Origin: Saprospiraceae bacterium
GTDB lineage: Bacteria; Bacteroidota; Bacteroidia; Chitinophagales; Saprospiraceae
Reading direction: 5' to 3'
DNA length: 64,000 nucleotides
NCBI GenBank assembly: GCA_013001595.1
Contig: JABDMH010000063.1
Coordinates: 50,555-114,554 of the forward strand
Shown: one piece after another, positions 36,296 through 46,413 of the stretch
Numbering within the stretch: the stretch's first letter is position 1
Layout of the letters: each line of letters opens with the position of its first letter
Notes under the pieces: generated by a model
The model's input: the letters and a program-made list of their open reading frames with translations, nothing else
The model's database searches: none
What the model was told of the DNA's origin: nothing
Translations under genes and position numbers: made by a program

Positions 36296-38086
36296 CTAGG
36301 GAGGGGTCCACAACTCATTCGTCACATAGGTGTCTATGACTTTCCGAAGGGTCGCATCACCCTTCGTCATGAAAAATAAATCACCGGCGAATCGGTCATA
36401 ACCAATTCTCAGATGCACCCTGGTACTCCCGGTGATTTCAGCAAAAGTCGTCAAAGATCCTTGATCATGAATACTTAGCTCGTAAATGGTAGAATCCTGA
36501 AGCTCCGCATCCATATGCATATAGAATACTTTTCCCGTGACGATATCACCGAATATATATTTCCCCTTTAGATCTTTCAACTCTCCCTGATAGACAAATC
36601 CCCCGCTAATGGCTTTTCCGTCCCTGTGACTGAACTGACCCAAAGGTGGGTGATACTGCCTACGTATATGATTGGAGACCTCAAAAACCACTTTCTTATC
36701 CTTTTTCGTGTCCACACCCATATTACCCTCCAAATGACTCCAGCCGTAATGTCTTCCACGCTCAACGATATTAATCTCTTCAACATTCGCTTCTCCAATA
36801 TCGGCTACAATCATGCGATTGCCCTGTAGCCTATCCCAACATATACGATGTGGATTTCTAAAGCCATAGGCCCAAAGCTCCTTATATACAGACTTGTCCT
36901 CATCCTCCAAAAATGGATTGCCTGATGGAATCCCATACCGACCATTCCTTCCATTTTTTCCTCTTGGATCAATCCGCAAAATGGAGCCCAACAATGAAAA
37001 TTTGGTGTCCGCCAGTTCTGGCATCCTGATGTTGTTACATCCTCCATCACCTACACCCAGGTACAAATTACCGTAATCAGCATCTTGCGGAGGAAGGTCT
37101 GGCACAAAGGAGATATCTTGAACACCATGGGCTGTGGTGGGGGTATTGAGTCGTAAAACCTCTCGCCTGTCATTCCGGGCATATCGGAGATCTGAGGCCA
37201 CCTGCCATTCCGATAAGACCCATTGCAAACCGACACCGATCGAATCTGGAAAATCACCATCATTTAGGGCGGGCTTCCCCAGATACTTTTCCGCATGTGT
37301 GGTATAAATTAATCCGTTTTGCAAAAAGCCTGGATGAAGATCAAAACTCCCCAAACCGGTACCGATGCCAGGAGAGAAAATAAAGTCAGGAACAATAGCT
37401 TCGAGGTCCAAAAAGAGTGATTTCTTTCGACCTTCTACAAGGTATATTTTGCCCATTTGATCACTGATCAAGAGAGCACCCAATATTGCGGGATGAGACC
37501 TTAGGGTTGCCAGACCTTTGTCAGGCGGTTGTTCGGGCTGGTGTGGAAAAGTTAACTGGTCTTCCAATTTCAAACATATAGTGGATTGCTGCACGGGAGG
37601 AGCAGGTTGCAGGATCAGCTGAGCAAATGAGGTTGTATCTACAATTAACGGCTTAACATCTTGCACCTGAGATTGATGATGGACATAGGCGAACACATTG
37701 ACTATTAGCTCCTTTTCGAGTTCATAAAAAACAGGCATTACAGAACTATATTTCTTCTGCAGAATTTTCGATCTCAAAGCCATTTCACCCATTACCTTCT
37801 CGGGCTCTTTTATTAAATCGATCAATACTTCTGGAGCAAATATTTCTGTGATTCCCCCCAAGGGTGGACCGATTACCCCCTCCTTAATTCCATGACATGA
37901 GGCACAATGTCGCTTAAATAATCTCTCACCTGCTTGTAATGTCTCTTCGTTCAATTGGTAAGGCTGATCCGGCTCAGCGTTCTGACAACAGATCAGCAGT
38001 ATGCTCATTTGAAGAAGCAACAATGTGTCAAAAAGGTACCGGTGTTGCGGGATGCAATTAATAACACTCCCTCCCATTCTATCCAT
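36296..38086 (-). CDS. cytochrome c - PQQ-type sugar dehydrogenase fusion lipoprotein
   Basis: 596 residues from ATG 38086 (38077 is also possible; TTG 38116 rejected). The lipoprotein signal ends LLICC. Residues about 45-135 carry one c-type heme (CASCHG with a distal M in SSVMPVF). The rest (about 190-590) is a six-bladed glucose/sorbosone dehydrogenase-like propeller with GIGTGLGSFDLHPGF, HGVQDISFVP, GVGDGG, LRIDPRG and GFRNPHRICWD. Electrons from the sugar would go straight to the fused heme. Cofactor (PQQ) is by family, not visible. Operon with the DUF1080 gene. Confidence 0.87.
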   Translation of the reverse strand: MDRMGGSVINCIPQHRYLFDTLLLLQMSILLICCQNAEPDQPYQLNEETLQAGERLFKRHCASCHGIKEGVIGPPLGGITEIFAPEVLIDLIKEPEKVMGEMALRSKILQKKYSSVMPVFYELEKELIVNVFAYVHHQSQVQDVKPLIVDTTSFAQLILQPAPPVQQSTICLKLEDQLTFPHQPEQPPDKGLATLRSHPAILGALLISDQMGKIYLVEGRKKSLFLDLEAIVPDFIFSPGIGTGLGSFDLHPGFLQNGLIYTTHAEKYLGKPALNDGDFPDSIGVGLQWVLSEWQVASDLRYARNDRREVLRLNTPTTAHGVQDISFVPDLPPQDADYGNLYLGVGDGGCNNIRMPELADTKFSLLGSILRIDPRGKNGRNGRYGIPSGNPFLEDEDKSVYKELWAYGFRNPHRICWDRLQGNRMIVADIGEANVEEINIVERGRHYGWSHLEGNMGVDTKKDKKVVFEVSNHIRRQYHPPLGQFSHRDGKAISGGFVYQGELKDLKGKYIFGDIVTGKVFYMHMDAELQDSTIYELSIHDQGSLTTFAEITGSTRVHLRIGYDRFAGDLFFMTKGDATLRKVIDTYVTNELWTPP

Positions 38087-38222
38087 ATCTCCCACTATCT
38101 TTGTAACCCGATGCAATTAGACAATCAAAATAGGATAAGTCTGTACCAAATCCAGGAATCTGGCATAGATTATAGGTATCCATTCGCTGCATAAAAGGGC
38201 TGAAGATTATGTAATTTGCGAG

Positions 38223-39374
38223 ATGGTGCCTCTCTCAGACAGCCAATTCTACGGTCAGCTACCGATTTCTAATCTTCCTTTAAGTGTTCTCTTGACCCAT
38301 ACAGATGATTTTCGGTCGGTGCCCTCTTCCTGGTACGTCGTAATAACTGATATTGTGAATTCTACCCGAGGCATCTCGGAAGGTCGCCATCAAGAAATCA
38401 ATTTAATTGCGACCGGCAGTATCATCGCAGTACTAAATCTTGCAGCTAAGCATGCTACTTCGATACCATTCTTCTTTGGTGGTGATGGGGCTACCTTTTT
38501 GATACCAAAAGAATTGCATAAGCCTGTTCTTCGTTCCCTAGAGATCCACCGAGAAAATACACTACGAAATTTCGAACTCGAGCTTCGTGTCGGATCCATG
38601 CAGGTGGCAGATCTTGAGAATTATGGCAATCAATTTCGCATTGCGAGATTTCGAGTGAATGAGCAACTTTATATTCCCATCGTTCTTGGTGGTGGTCTCC
38701 GAGAAGTAGAACGAATCATTAAAAGTCGAGTATCTAATTCAACACCAGAGGCAGGCCATACACTGGATCTCTCTGGCATGGAATGCAGGTGGGACAGAAT
38801 AAGGCCCCCTCAACACAAAGATGAGGTTGTTGCACTGCTGGTCGATGCCACAAATCTAGACACCTCTGGGCTTGTCTTTTCTCAGGTAGTAAAGCTGATT
38901 GAAGAAGTCTATGGTCCCTTCGCATCCAGACATCCCATCTCAGCTACAAAACTTCACATAAAGTCAAGCCTGGGTACCATAAAAACTGAGATGCAAGTCA
39001 AACTTGGTGGTTTTGATCTTATGTATTTAATTAAAAATTGGCTGTACACACTTATTGGAAAAACCTACTATGGAAGGGAAGAGAACAGCAGAAATTATAT
39101 GCAAGCGCTGGTACAATTGTCAGATATCTTGGTAATCGACGGTCGAATCAACACCATCATCTCTGGCACCAACAATCAACGAATCCAACTGATTAATCGC
39201 TTGGCACAGTTAGAAGAAGATGGTAAGATTTTATTTGGTTATCACACCAGTGAGGAGAGCATCATGTCCTGCTATGTCCGCAATCGAAAGGATCAACATT
39301 TACATTTTATCGATGGAGGAGACGGTGGATATACACAGGCATCCAAAATGCTGAAAAAGAAAATCAAAGCATAA
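38223..39374 (+). CDS. DUF3095 (adenylate cyclase-related) protein, intact copy
   Basis: 383 residues without a signal peptide. The N-terminal half has a class III cyclase-like core: WYVVITDIVNSTRGISEGRH, IPFFFGGDGATFLIP and ELELRVGSMQVADL. The aspartate in TDIVNST sits where cyclases bind metal. The C-terminal half (about 200-383) is the DUF3095 extension with SGMECRWDRIRPP and a long helical stretch. Some members are annotated as adenylate cyclase but activity is unproven. The N-terminal two thirds are repeated at 41285 with strong DNA similarity; this copy is the complete one. Confidence 0.85.
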   Translation: MVPLSDSQFYGQLPISNLPLSVLLTHTDDFRSVPSSWYVVITDIVNSTRGISEGRHQEINLIATGSIIAVLNLAAKHATSIPFFFGGDGATFLIPKELHKPVLRSLEIHRENTLRNFELELRVGSMQVADLENYGNQFRIARFRVNEQLYIPIVLGGGLREVERIIKSRVSNSTPEAGHTLDLSGMECRWDRIRPPQHKDEVVALLVDATNLDTSGLVFSQVVKLIEEVYGPFASRHPISATKLHIKSSLGTIKTEMQVKLGGFDLMYLIKNWLYTLIGKTYYGREENSRNYMQALVQLSDILVIDGRINTIISGTNNQRIQLINRLAQLEEDGKILFGYHTSEESIMSCYVRNRKDQHLHFIDGGDGGYTQASKMLKKKIKA

Positions 39375-39499
39375 GGATCTACCTTTGTTCCCTTTCAACT
39401 TGTGTAGCGATGGGTAAAACTTAACATACAGTTAGTATGAAGAAGATCACAGAATATGAGCGATTCATTACATTGCGGCCGACATAAATGTCCGAATGA

Positions 39500-40219
39500 A
39501 TGATCACACTGAATGACCAAACGAATCTAGCGAGTACGACCCAAATTGTTACAATTTTGTTGATAATGTTAATTAACCAGCACATGATCAGCCAAAATCT
39601 TCCTTCCATTTTGAGGGATTCCATTAAGGTCCTAACCGAACAAGAACACCTAATCACTGATTCGAGAAGAGCTGAACTTGCAGATCTCGCGTCTCAGATG
39701 GTAGCCCTAAAGACTGACAAAGGGTCAGCGAAAGTTACTTTTGTTTGCACCCATAATTCCCGGCGGAGTCAATTGGCTGAATTGTGGCTAAGAACGGCCG
39801 CATCCTACTACAGCATTAATGACCTATTGGCTTATTCAGGTGGAACAGCTTCAACCGCCTTTAACCCTCGGATGGTGGCTGCATTGGAGCGATTCGGTTT
39901 TGTCTTAGATAAGAAAGAGGACGTCCAAAACCCTACTTATGTTGAAGTTTCGGGATCTAGTCATGTTCAACAAAAAATGTTTAGTAAGAAGTATGATGCC
40001 CCCTATAACCCAAATCAAGATTTTATCGCCGTCATGGTATGTGCGCAAGCCGATCGTGATTGTCCCTTTGTTCCTGGTGCATGGGCCAGGGTGTCTCTTC
40101 CATATCTAGATCCGAAAGTTGCCGACGATGGTCCTCAAGAAGCATCTGCCTATGACAATAAAGTGAAAGAAATCGGCAGGGAAATGCTTTATCTCGCTAG
40201 CCAAATGCAAGCGAATTAA
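39500..40219 (+). CDS. exported low-molecular-weight tyrosine phosphatase / arsenate reductase-like protein, intact copy
   Basis: 239 residues. The core (about 78-239) has the phosphate-binding loop FVCTHNSRRSQLAELW with nucleophile C83 and R89 (C-x5-R), then YSGGTASTAFNPRMVAAL, and the late DCPFVPGAWARVSLPYLDP. The N-terminus has a hydrophobic stretch, IVTILLIMLI, ending NQHMISQ, so the protein is probably exported; this is conserved in the second copy. Cytoplasmic arsenate reductases depend on thioredoxin, so an exported member needs another partner or another job. It follows the DUF3095 gene on the same strand; both recur together in the duplication. Confidence 0.8.
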   Translation: MITLNDQTNLASTTQIVTILLIMLINQHMISQNLPSILRDSIKVLTEQEHLITDSRRAELADLASQMVALKTDKGSAKVTFVCTHNSRRSQLAELWLRTAASYYSINDLLAYSGGTASTAFNPRMVAALERFGFVLDKKEDVQNPTYVEVSGSSHVQQKMFSKKYDAPYNPNQDFIAVMVCAQADRDCPFVPGAWARVSLPYLDPKVADDGPQEASAYDNKVKEIGREMLYLASQMQAN

Positions 40220-40398
40220 AAGTATGGATCAATTTTCAAGCGCTGCGCAAGAAGATTTAATTACGTCATCAGGAAGTCTTTTAGTAAACGTATCTCCATT
40301 CCTGGAATAGTATCTGGATCAATTGCCGTGAAGAGCCTCAGCAGAAGCCTAAGATGCCTTTTCGATGCCTATTTATACAATTATGAGTAGCTGGAGAC

Positions 40399-40719
40399 TT
40401 ATAAAGAAATTAGCGAATACTTTGATGAGCTCCTGATCCATCCCGTGAAAGGAACACCCTTTGATGCCCTTAATCTAGCCCTATTTGTGGTAGCGAGCTT
40501 ACTGTTTTCCCTTACCTGGCTTTCATTTCTCCAAATGCGTGCTTTTTTTCCATTTGACCATTGAACACGCTCTACGTTCGAAGATGCGACTGCAGCGGTT
40601 GAAGGGTTTTTCCAAGGTTTATAATTTTTCGCCTTAGGTCCCTGCAATTGGGTTCGCGACTGACCATATGTCATCCCCACAGTAAATACTAAAATCATCA
40701 ACAACAGTCCCTTCTTCAC
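40399..40719 (-). pseudogene. small secreted repeat protein, decayed copy
   Basis: Relic of the gene at 47535. Signal peptide (MILVFTVGMTYGQ) and the first repeat LQGPKAKNYKPW are intact. The second repeat has become VQWSNGKKARIW and the third is out of frame (LRASKGVPF). Its -7 box, TATCTTTG in the good copy, is TATATTTA here (near 40760), so expression is probably lost too. Confidence 0.75.
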
Positions 40720-40860
40720 AGTGATTTTTTAAGGTCTTGGTATTCTTCCTTTTCTCACTATAAATATAAGCTGGAGACAAGCTCCATCCAATGGCGATTA
40801 ATCTGTAAATATCGGTCTGTAGATTTCCGGAGAATTCGTGTCCGTATAAATACGGGTGTA

Positions 40861-41160
40861 CTAGAGCAAGTTCAAATATGCAGCCTTTTCTAATGAGCCT
40901 AAGGTATTTTGCACATCAAGTCTCTTCATTATATTCGGGCGATGGATCTCAACGGTAGGTATACTAACAAACAGGATTTTGGCAATATCTTTGGTCGTCT
41001 TTCCATCTGAAACATGCCGAAATACCGGCGTTTCTCTTTCCGACATCTGCATTACCTGATTCCCTTCCGGTGCCATGTTTCGTATCACTAAGCCTGCAAA
41101 GTGTGGATTACATACTTCTTACGAGTGTGCACATTGTGAATGGCTTCTAACAGCTCATTT
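40861..41160 (-). pseudogene. NarL-type response regulator fragment (HTH domain only)
   Basis: The C-terminal LuxR-type helix-turn-helix is readable (MSERETPVFRHVSDGKTTKD then IAKILFVSIPTVEIHR) with many substitutions relative to the intact gene at 48038. DNA similarity continues to about 41160 and then stops, so the receiver domain is gone. A hairpin with CCGTATAAATACGG follows the stop at about 40842-40855, matching the one after the intact gene. Confidence 0.82.
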
Positions 41161-41284
41161 TCTTTGACAAAAATCACCGCTATTGATCTTCGGAGCGGAC
41201 ATTTGTGATCTATGCTACTCAGCTTGTGCAGTAGAAATCAGCCCTACAGCCCAACTCTATTTTGGAGTTTGCGTAATTTGTAAG

Positions 41285-41914
41285 ATGAAATCCGCGGCAC
41301 GGTTCTACCAAGAATTACCTGTGATAGACTCACCGTTGGCTGAGCTTCTTCTCACAGAGGATCACTTTCATGCCATGCCACAGACGCGGCATGTGGTAGA
41401 CACCGACATTGTCAACTCTACACTGGGAGTGAATCAAGGACTACATCAGGAAATTAATTTAATTGCTACTGGCAGTATCATCGCCGTACTAAATCTAGCA
41501 GCCAAGCATGCTACTTCAATACCATTCTTCTTTGGTGGAGATGGGGCTACCTTCATGATACCAAAAGAATTGCTTGAACCTGTTCTTCATGCCTTGGAGA
41601 TTCATCGAGAAAATACTCTGCGAAATTTCGAACTGGAGCTTCGCGTCGGATCCATGCAGGTGGCAGATCTTGATAATTATGACAATGAATTTCGCATGGC
41701 GAGATTCCATGTGAATGAGCATCTTGATATACCCATCGTTCTTGGTGGTGGTCTCCGAGAAGTAGAACGGATCATCAAAAGTCGAGTATTCAATTCAACA
41801 TCACAGACAGATAATATATTGGATCTATCTGGCATGGAATGCAGGTGGGACAGAATAAGACCCCCTAAACACAAAGAACTTCCCTGCAATTCCATTCTTT
41901 TAACTGATTGTTAA
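41285..41914 (+). pseudogene. DUF3095 protein, truncated copy
   Basis: 209 codons corresponding to the first about 205 residues of the protein at 38223. LHQEINLIATGSIIAVLN and IPFFFGGDGATFMIP are nearly identical. TDIVNST is kept but the preceding WYVVI has become TRHVVD. Similarity ends abruptly after PPKHKE at about 41876 and a short unrelated tail leads to a stop. Homology stops where the inserted esterase block begins, so the insertion or its associated deletion removed the 3' half. Confidence 0.85.
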
Positions 41915-41973
41915 TTGAATAGCTAATAAACTGATACTATATTTATATTTAGTGAGTAAGATATCCCATAAAT

Positions 41974-44238
41974 ATGAAACGATTTTTTTATCCTGATAGT
42001 CCTGGGAATATGATTTTGAGACTATTTTTAATTCTTTTATTACATGCCATTCCACTATTATTCAGTCCACTATTCGCGCAGGAAGAAGATGAGCCGGAAG
42101 AAAACCTGGATGTGTTCTGGAAATGGGTCAAATGGAATAATCCAGGCAGTTTTTTAATTGATCATTACATCAAACAAGCAGAAGGACTCCATGATCTTAG
42201 AGAACAGGAAATCGCCAAACTTAAAACCAAAGAGGAGTGGCAAGCAAGGCAAAAATGGGTAAAAGACAAGCTAAATGAGTTAGTAGGACCATTTCCGGAA
42301 AAAACGCCGCTAAATCCTAGGATAACAGGTGTAATTAAAAAGGAGGATTACCGCATCGAGAAAGTCGTGTTCGAATCCATGCCGGGTTTCTATGTGGTAG
42401 GATGTGTATTCGTCCCGGAAAAGATAAAAAAGAAAGCTCCTGCAATCCTGAATGTAATCGGACATAGCCAGGAAGGTTTCAGGGGAGAGATCTACCAGCA
42501 GGTATACTTGAACCTGGTAAAAAAAGGTTTTATTGTCCTGGCCATCGATCCAATCGGACAGGGAGAGGATGTTCAGTTTTTCGATCCCGATATCGGTGAA
42601 AACGGGTTTTCAAGTGTAGGATACTCTGTGGTGGAGCATTGCTATGCAGGCAACCTGAATTTCCTTTCAGGTAAAACCCTGGCTCGCTATTTTACCTGGG
42701 ATGGAATACGGAGCATCGACTACCTCGTTTCGAGAAAGGATGTGGATCCGGAACGAATCGGTGTGACTGGATTTTCAGGAGGAGGAACAGTAACATCTTA
42801 CGTATCAGCCCTAGACGATCGTGTGAAAGTATCTGTTCCCTGCAGTTGGTCAACCGCTTGCAGAAGACATACTGAAACAAAAGGAACCCAGGACGCTGAG
42901 ACCAACTTTGTTGGAGGATTGAAAGAAGGGATATCCCTTGAAGATTTGATTGAAGTCCGGGCTCCAAAGCCAACATTGATGACTTTTACCTCCCGTGATC
43001 AATATCTTTCAATCCAGGGTGCGAGAGAAGCATACCAGGAAGCAAAAAAAGTGTACAACGTTTATCATGAACCAGACAACATTCAATTCATCGAAGATGA
43101 CTTTAAACACTGGATGACACCAAAAATAAGACAGAAGATTTACAAATTCTTTATGGATCACCTCGATGTTGAAGGGGATCCAACTGAAGAGGAGGTGCAA
43201 TTTCTTTCCTGGGATGAATTGAATGTTACGCCCACGGGTAATGTTATAGACTGGCTTAAAGGTGAAAATATACAGAGTATCAATGCTAAAGAGACAGCGC
43301 CATTATTAAAAGAACTTGAAGTATCAAGAAAAACCATACCTGATCACCTTGAAAAGACGATGAAAAAAGCACCTGAAATCTCAGGCTATATTTCTCCGGA
43401 ATATGGTGATGGTGATCCGTTTTTCAATGGCAGATATCAACGTGATGGTTATTCTGTATCAAGGTATGCCATTAAAGGAGAAGGAAAGTATTTGATCCCA
43501 TTTCTGTTGTTCAAACCAAATACAGGAAAACCAAGTTATCCGGCCATTATTTATCTGCATCCTGATGGAAAAGCTGCCGAGGCGGCTCCAGGTGGACAAA
43601 TAGAAGAGTTCGTCAGGAAGGGATATCTGGTAGCTGCAGTGGATGTGGTTGGAGTTGGAGAATGTAAGAATACGGTAACCAGGGAAAATGCGGATGATTA
43701 TACTGGTGTGCTAATTGGAAGAAGCACACCCGGGATCCAGGCGGGAGATATTGTCAGGGTCGTAAACTACCTGAGGCACCATGCTCAGTTAGATCATGAA
43801 AATATTGGGGCTGTAGGCATTGATGAGATGGGAATTCCCCTTTTACATGCAACAGCTTTCGAACCAGCCATTAAGAACCTGACGCTGGTTGGATCGCTGA
43901 TCTCATACCGATCTGTGGTTATGAATGACCTGTATAAAATCGGACTGGTATTCAACAGCCCGGGATACTGGCATCCCTGGGAGATCGATTTTTCATGGGG
44001 TATTGCAGGGGTACTTACCGGATATGACCTCCCGGATCTAATTGGATGCATTGCTCCGAGAAAAGTGGCCCTGGCAGGATTGAAAAACCAGTTGCTGGAA
44101 ACTGCAACCGATGAAGCAATCAACCTGGACATGAAATTTCCCCATTCAGTGTATAAATATAAAAATGCGTCAGAAAATATTAAGATAGAAGAAGATGTCA
44201 ATGATCTGGGATCCCTGGTAAACTGGTGTTTCAAATAA
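41974..44238 (+). CDS. two-domain alpha/beta hydrolase, acetyl xylan esterase-like
   Basis: Exported esterase-type protein of 754 residues; signal peptide LFLILLLHAIPLLFSPLFAQ. Domain 1 (about 95-400) keeps a GFSGGG nucleophile elbow (S268), a preceding AIDPIGQGED and a plausible late histidine in DDFKHWMTPK. Domain 2 (about 470-750) repeats the fold (AIIYLHPDGKAAE, VAAVDVVGVGECKN) but its elbow is GIDEMG, with D617 in place of serine, so it is probably not catalytic. Family resembles acetyl xylan esterase/abhydrolase_7. First of three genes whose base usage and repeat-free style differ from the neighbourhood. Confidence 0.8.
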   Translation: MKRFFYPDSPGNMILRLFLILLLHAIPLLFSPLFAQEEDEPEENLDVFWKWVKWNNPGSFLIDHYIKQAEGLHDLREQEIAKLKTKEEWQARQKWVKDKLNELVGPFPEKTPLNPRITGVIKKEDYRIEKVVFESMPGFYVVGCVFVPEKIKKKAPAILNVIGHSQEGFRGEIYQQVYLNLVKKGFIVLAIDPIGQGEDVQFFDPDIGENGFSSVGYSVVEHCYAGNLNFLSGKTLARYFTWDGIRSIDYLVSRKDVDPERIGVTGFSGGGTVTSYVSALDDRVKVSVPCSWSTACRRHTETKGTQDAETNFVGGLKEGISLEDLIEVRAPKPTLMTFTSRDQYLSIQGAREAYQEAKKVYNVYHEPDNIQFIEDDFKHWMTPKIRQKIYKFFMDHLDVEGDPTEEEVQFLSWDELNVTPTGNVIDWLKGENIQSINAKETAPLLKELEVSRKTIPDHLEKTMKKAPEISGYISPEYGDGDPFFNGRYQRDGYSVSRYAIKGEGKYLIPFLLFKPNTGKPSYPAIIYLHPDGKAAEAAPGGQIEEFVRKGYLVAAVDVVGVGECKNTVTRENADDYTGVLIGRSTPGIQAGDIVRVVNYLRHHAQLDHENIGAVGIDEMGIPLLHATAFEPAIKNLTLVGSLISYRSVVMNDLYKIGLVFNSPGYWHPWEIDFSWGIAGVLTGYDLPDLIGCIAPRKVALAGLKNQLLETATDEAINLDMKFPHSVYKYKNASENIKIEEDVNDLGSLVNWCFK

Positions 44239-44318
44239 CTCCTCCGCCGGCCTCAATGTAAAAAGAATACACAGAGATTTACGGAGCAGGCAAAGAAAAT
44301 CACAGAGATAAAAACATA

Positions 44319-45275
44319 ATGAATATCAACGTTAAATATATGACAACGAATCGACGAAAGTTTTTAATTACTACTGGATTGTCAGCTTCCGGGCTGATGC
44401 TTGGTGGTGCGATGACCACCTGCACTCACGACAAGAAATCAACACCTATGGAATATGATATCATGTCGGAAGTATTCAGGTTCCGTAAGTTTGATTCACA
44501 TGCACATGTTGGATTTGAAAAAGATGATGCCGAAAAGCAAATCGACATAGCCGACAGGCTAGGAATCGATAAACTATGCATTTCAAGACCTGTAACCAAC
44601 TGGTCAGGAAAAGAAAAAGAAGGCCCTGAAGAGGTTCGAAAAGCAAATGATGTTGTGATAGACGCAATGAAGAAATTCCCTGACAGGTATATTGGTTTTG
44701 TTACATTAAATCCCATGTATCAGAAGGAATCTATGGAGGAATTGAAGAGATGTTTCGATGAAGGAATGGTGGGCTATAAGGGATATACCCAGGTCAAGTT
44801 CAGTGATCCACTCTACTATCCTATCATCGAACAGTTTGTTGAACGAAATATGATTATGCTTATGCATGCCTTTGTCCAGTTAGGTGTTGGAGGGTACCGG
44901 ATGAAATATGATGTTGGGCAATCCCCGCATACAACCATTCCTGAAGATATTGTTGATATTGCTCAACGGTATCCTGAAGGCATGTTCCAATATTCTCATA
45001 TTGGTGGTGGAGGAGACTGGGAATATGCCTGTAAACTGTTCCGGGATTATCCGAATATCTATGTTGATACTTCGGGTAGTAATAACGAGGAATACATGAT
45101 CAATTTTGCAATGGCACATGTAGGAGAAGATCGAATGCTTTTTGGCTGTGATGGCAGTTTTTACCAGGGAGTGGGTAAGATCCATTCGGCTGAATTATCT
45201 GACCTGCAAAAGAAAAAAATCTATTTTGACAATTTTAATGATGTACTAAGAAGATCCGGAAATCATGTTGGTTGA
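44319..45275 (+). CDS. amidohydrolase_2 family protein, Tat lipoprotein-like
   Basis: Metal-dependent TIM-barrel hydrolase or decarboxylase of 318 residues. The second start (44340, MTTNRRKFLITTGLSASG) gives the clearest twin-arginine signal, with MTTCTHD offering a lipobox-like cysteine. Barrel: FRKFDSHAHVGF (metal H-x-H), MHAFVQLG, QYSHIGGGGDWEY and LFGCDGSFYQG with the late aspartate. Members hydrolyse or decarboxylate cyclic and aromatic acids, lactones or uronate derivatives. It overlaps the next gene by 11 nt. Confidence 0.82.
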   Translation: MNINVKYMTTNRRKFLITTGLSASGLMLGGAMTTCTHDKKSTPMEYDIMSEVFRFRKFDSHAHVGFEKDDAEKQIDIADRLGIDKLCISRPVTNWSGKEKEGPEEVRKANDVVIDAMKKFPDRYIGFVTLNPMYQKESMEELKRCFDEGMVGYKGYTQVKFSDPLYYPIIEQFVERNMIMLMHAFVQLGVGGYRMKYDVGQSPHTTIPEDIVDIAQRYPEGMFQYSHIGGGGDWEYACKLFRDYPNIYVDTSGSNNEEYMINFAMAHVGEDRMLFGCDGSFYQGVGKIHSAELSDLQKKKIYFDNFNDVLRRSGNHVG

Positions 45276-46050
45276 TATTAATGCATATGTTGGCCATTGG
45301 CCCTTTAAAAAACTCCATTACAATACCTGTGGAACACTTTTAAATAGAATGGACCAGTTTGGTATAGGTGTATCGGTAATCAGTAACTTGAATGGGATTT
45401 TCTACAAGAACACCCAACCTGCTAATCAGGAGCTATATGAGGAAATCAAGTCAGATTCTACATTCAGCACACGGTTTATCCCTTTCGCCATTATAAACCC
45501 AATTTATGCAGGTTGGAAATATGACTTTGAGACAAGTATTCATGATATGGGTATGAAAGGGATCCGCTTGTATCCAAAATACCATGATTATGAACTTATT
45601 GATCCAGCTTGTATAGAACTGGTTAATATGTGTAAAGACCGTGGAATACCTATTGCTTTTTCTTTTAGAATGGTCGATGCGCGGCAACGGTCCTGGTTGG
45701 ATATTGAGAATGAATGGAAACTGGAAGATATTATCCCAATTCTGAAGGAAGTGCCGGATGCAAAATATTTGTTATTAAATCTATGTAACAGTACCAGGTT
45801 AAACGAAGCAGAAGAAATGATTCTAAAGAAAGCGAATGTACTCACTGACACGGGAGGAAGGTCAGTGAATGCTATTAAAGAACTGCTCGAGAAATATGGA
45901 CCTGAGAAGTTCGCCTTTGGATCGCATACTCCGATCCTGGACCATCTGACAGGATTACTGCGAATTGAATCGTTATGGGAAGAAGAGACAGATGAAGGGA
46001 CTAAGGAAATGATGAGGTCGGGTAATGCGAAAAAGATGCTGGGGATCTGA
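45265..46050 (+). CDS. amidohydrolase_2 family protein, cytoplasmic-type
   Basis: 261 residues, no signal peptide. Begins VDINAYVGHWPF, with N-x-Y where relatives have H-x-H, so the first metal pair appears lost. The barrel continues with GIRLYPKYHDYEL, IPIAFSFRMVDAR and FAFGSHTPILDHL (late H instead of D). These replacements at three metal positions suggest either a non-catalytic partner of the protein encoded just upstream, which it overlaps by 11 nt, or a different metal use. The pair is typical of a translationally coupled operon. Confidence 0.75.
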   Translation: MLVDINAYVGHWPFKKLHYNTCGTLLNRMDQFGIGVSVISNLNGIFYKNTQPANQELYEEIKSDSTFSTRFIPFAIINPIYAGWKYDFETSIHDMGMKGIRLYPKYHDYELIDPACIELVNMCKDRGIPIAFSFRMVDARQRSWLDIENEWKLEDIIPILKEVPDAKYLLLNLCNSTRLNEAEEMILKKANVLTDTGGRSVNAIKELLEKYGPEKFAFGSHTPILDHLTGLLRIESLWEEETDEGTKEMMRSGNAKKMLGI

Positions 46051-46413
46051 ATATCATCAGAGCCCCTTTCAGGAGAGTCAGATGAGGTGGCTATTTATTC
46101 TGAAATCTAGGATTATTTGCATGCAATTACTAAATATCCAATCTTCTGGCTCAGAGCTATATACCTTGGATGATTTCGAACGTATTGGAAATCAACAAAT
46201 CTCAGATAGATAAAAAAAGCCTCTTTATCCTCATATGCGATTTCCAACCATTTATACATCTATGCCAATTGGCAGACCCACAAAATTAATATCCAGGCAG
46301 GCGATAACTTATTTTAGATTAGAGATGATAGAGCAAGCAATTGCGATATTGGATGAGCTACTCGACCGTCACGATAATGTTGAATTTGGTTTGGCCACTT
46401 TTATTGCACTGAT
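46051..46413. other. gene-free stretch at right border of inserted block
   Basis: No intact gene. A frame at about 46241-46410 reads coding-like (AITYFRLEMIEQAIAILDEL then LDRHDNVEFGLATFIAL), resembling a HEAT-type repeat as found at sulfatase C-termini. It has no start and passes directly into the phosphatase fragment at 46414. Taken as another relic. Confidence 0.45.
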
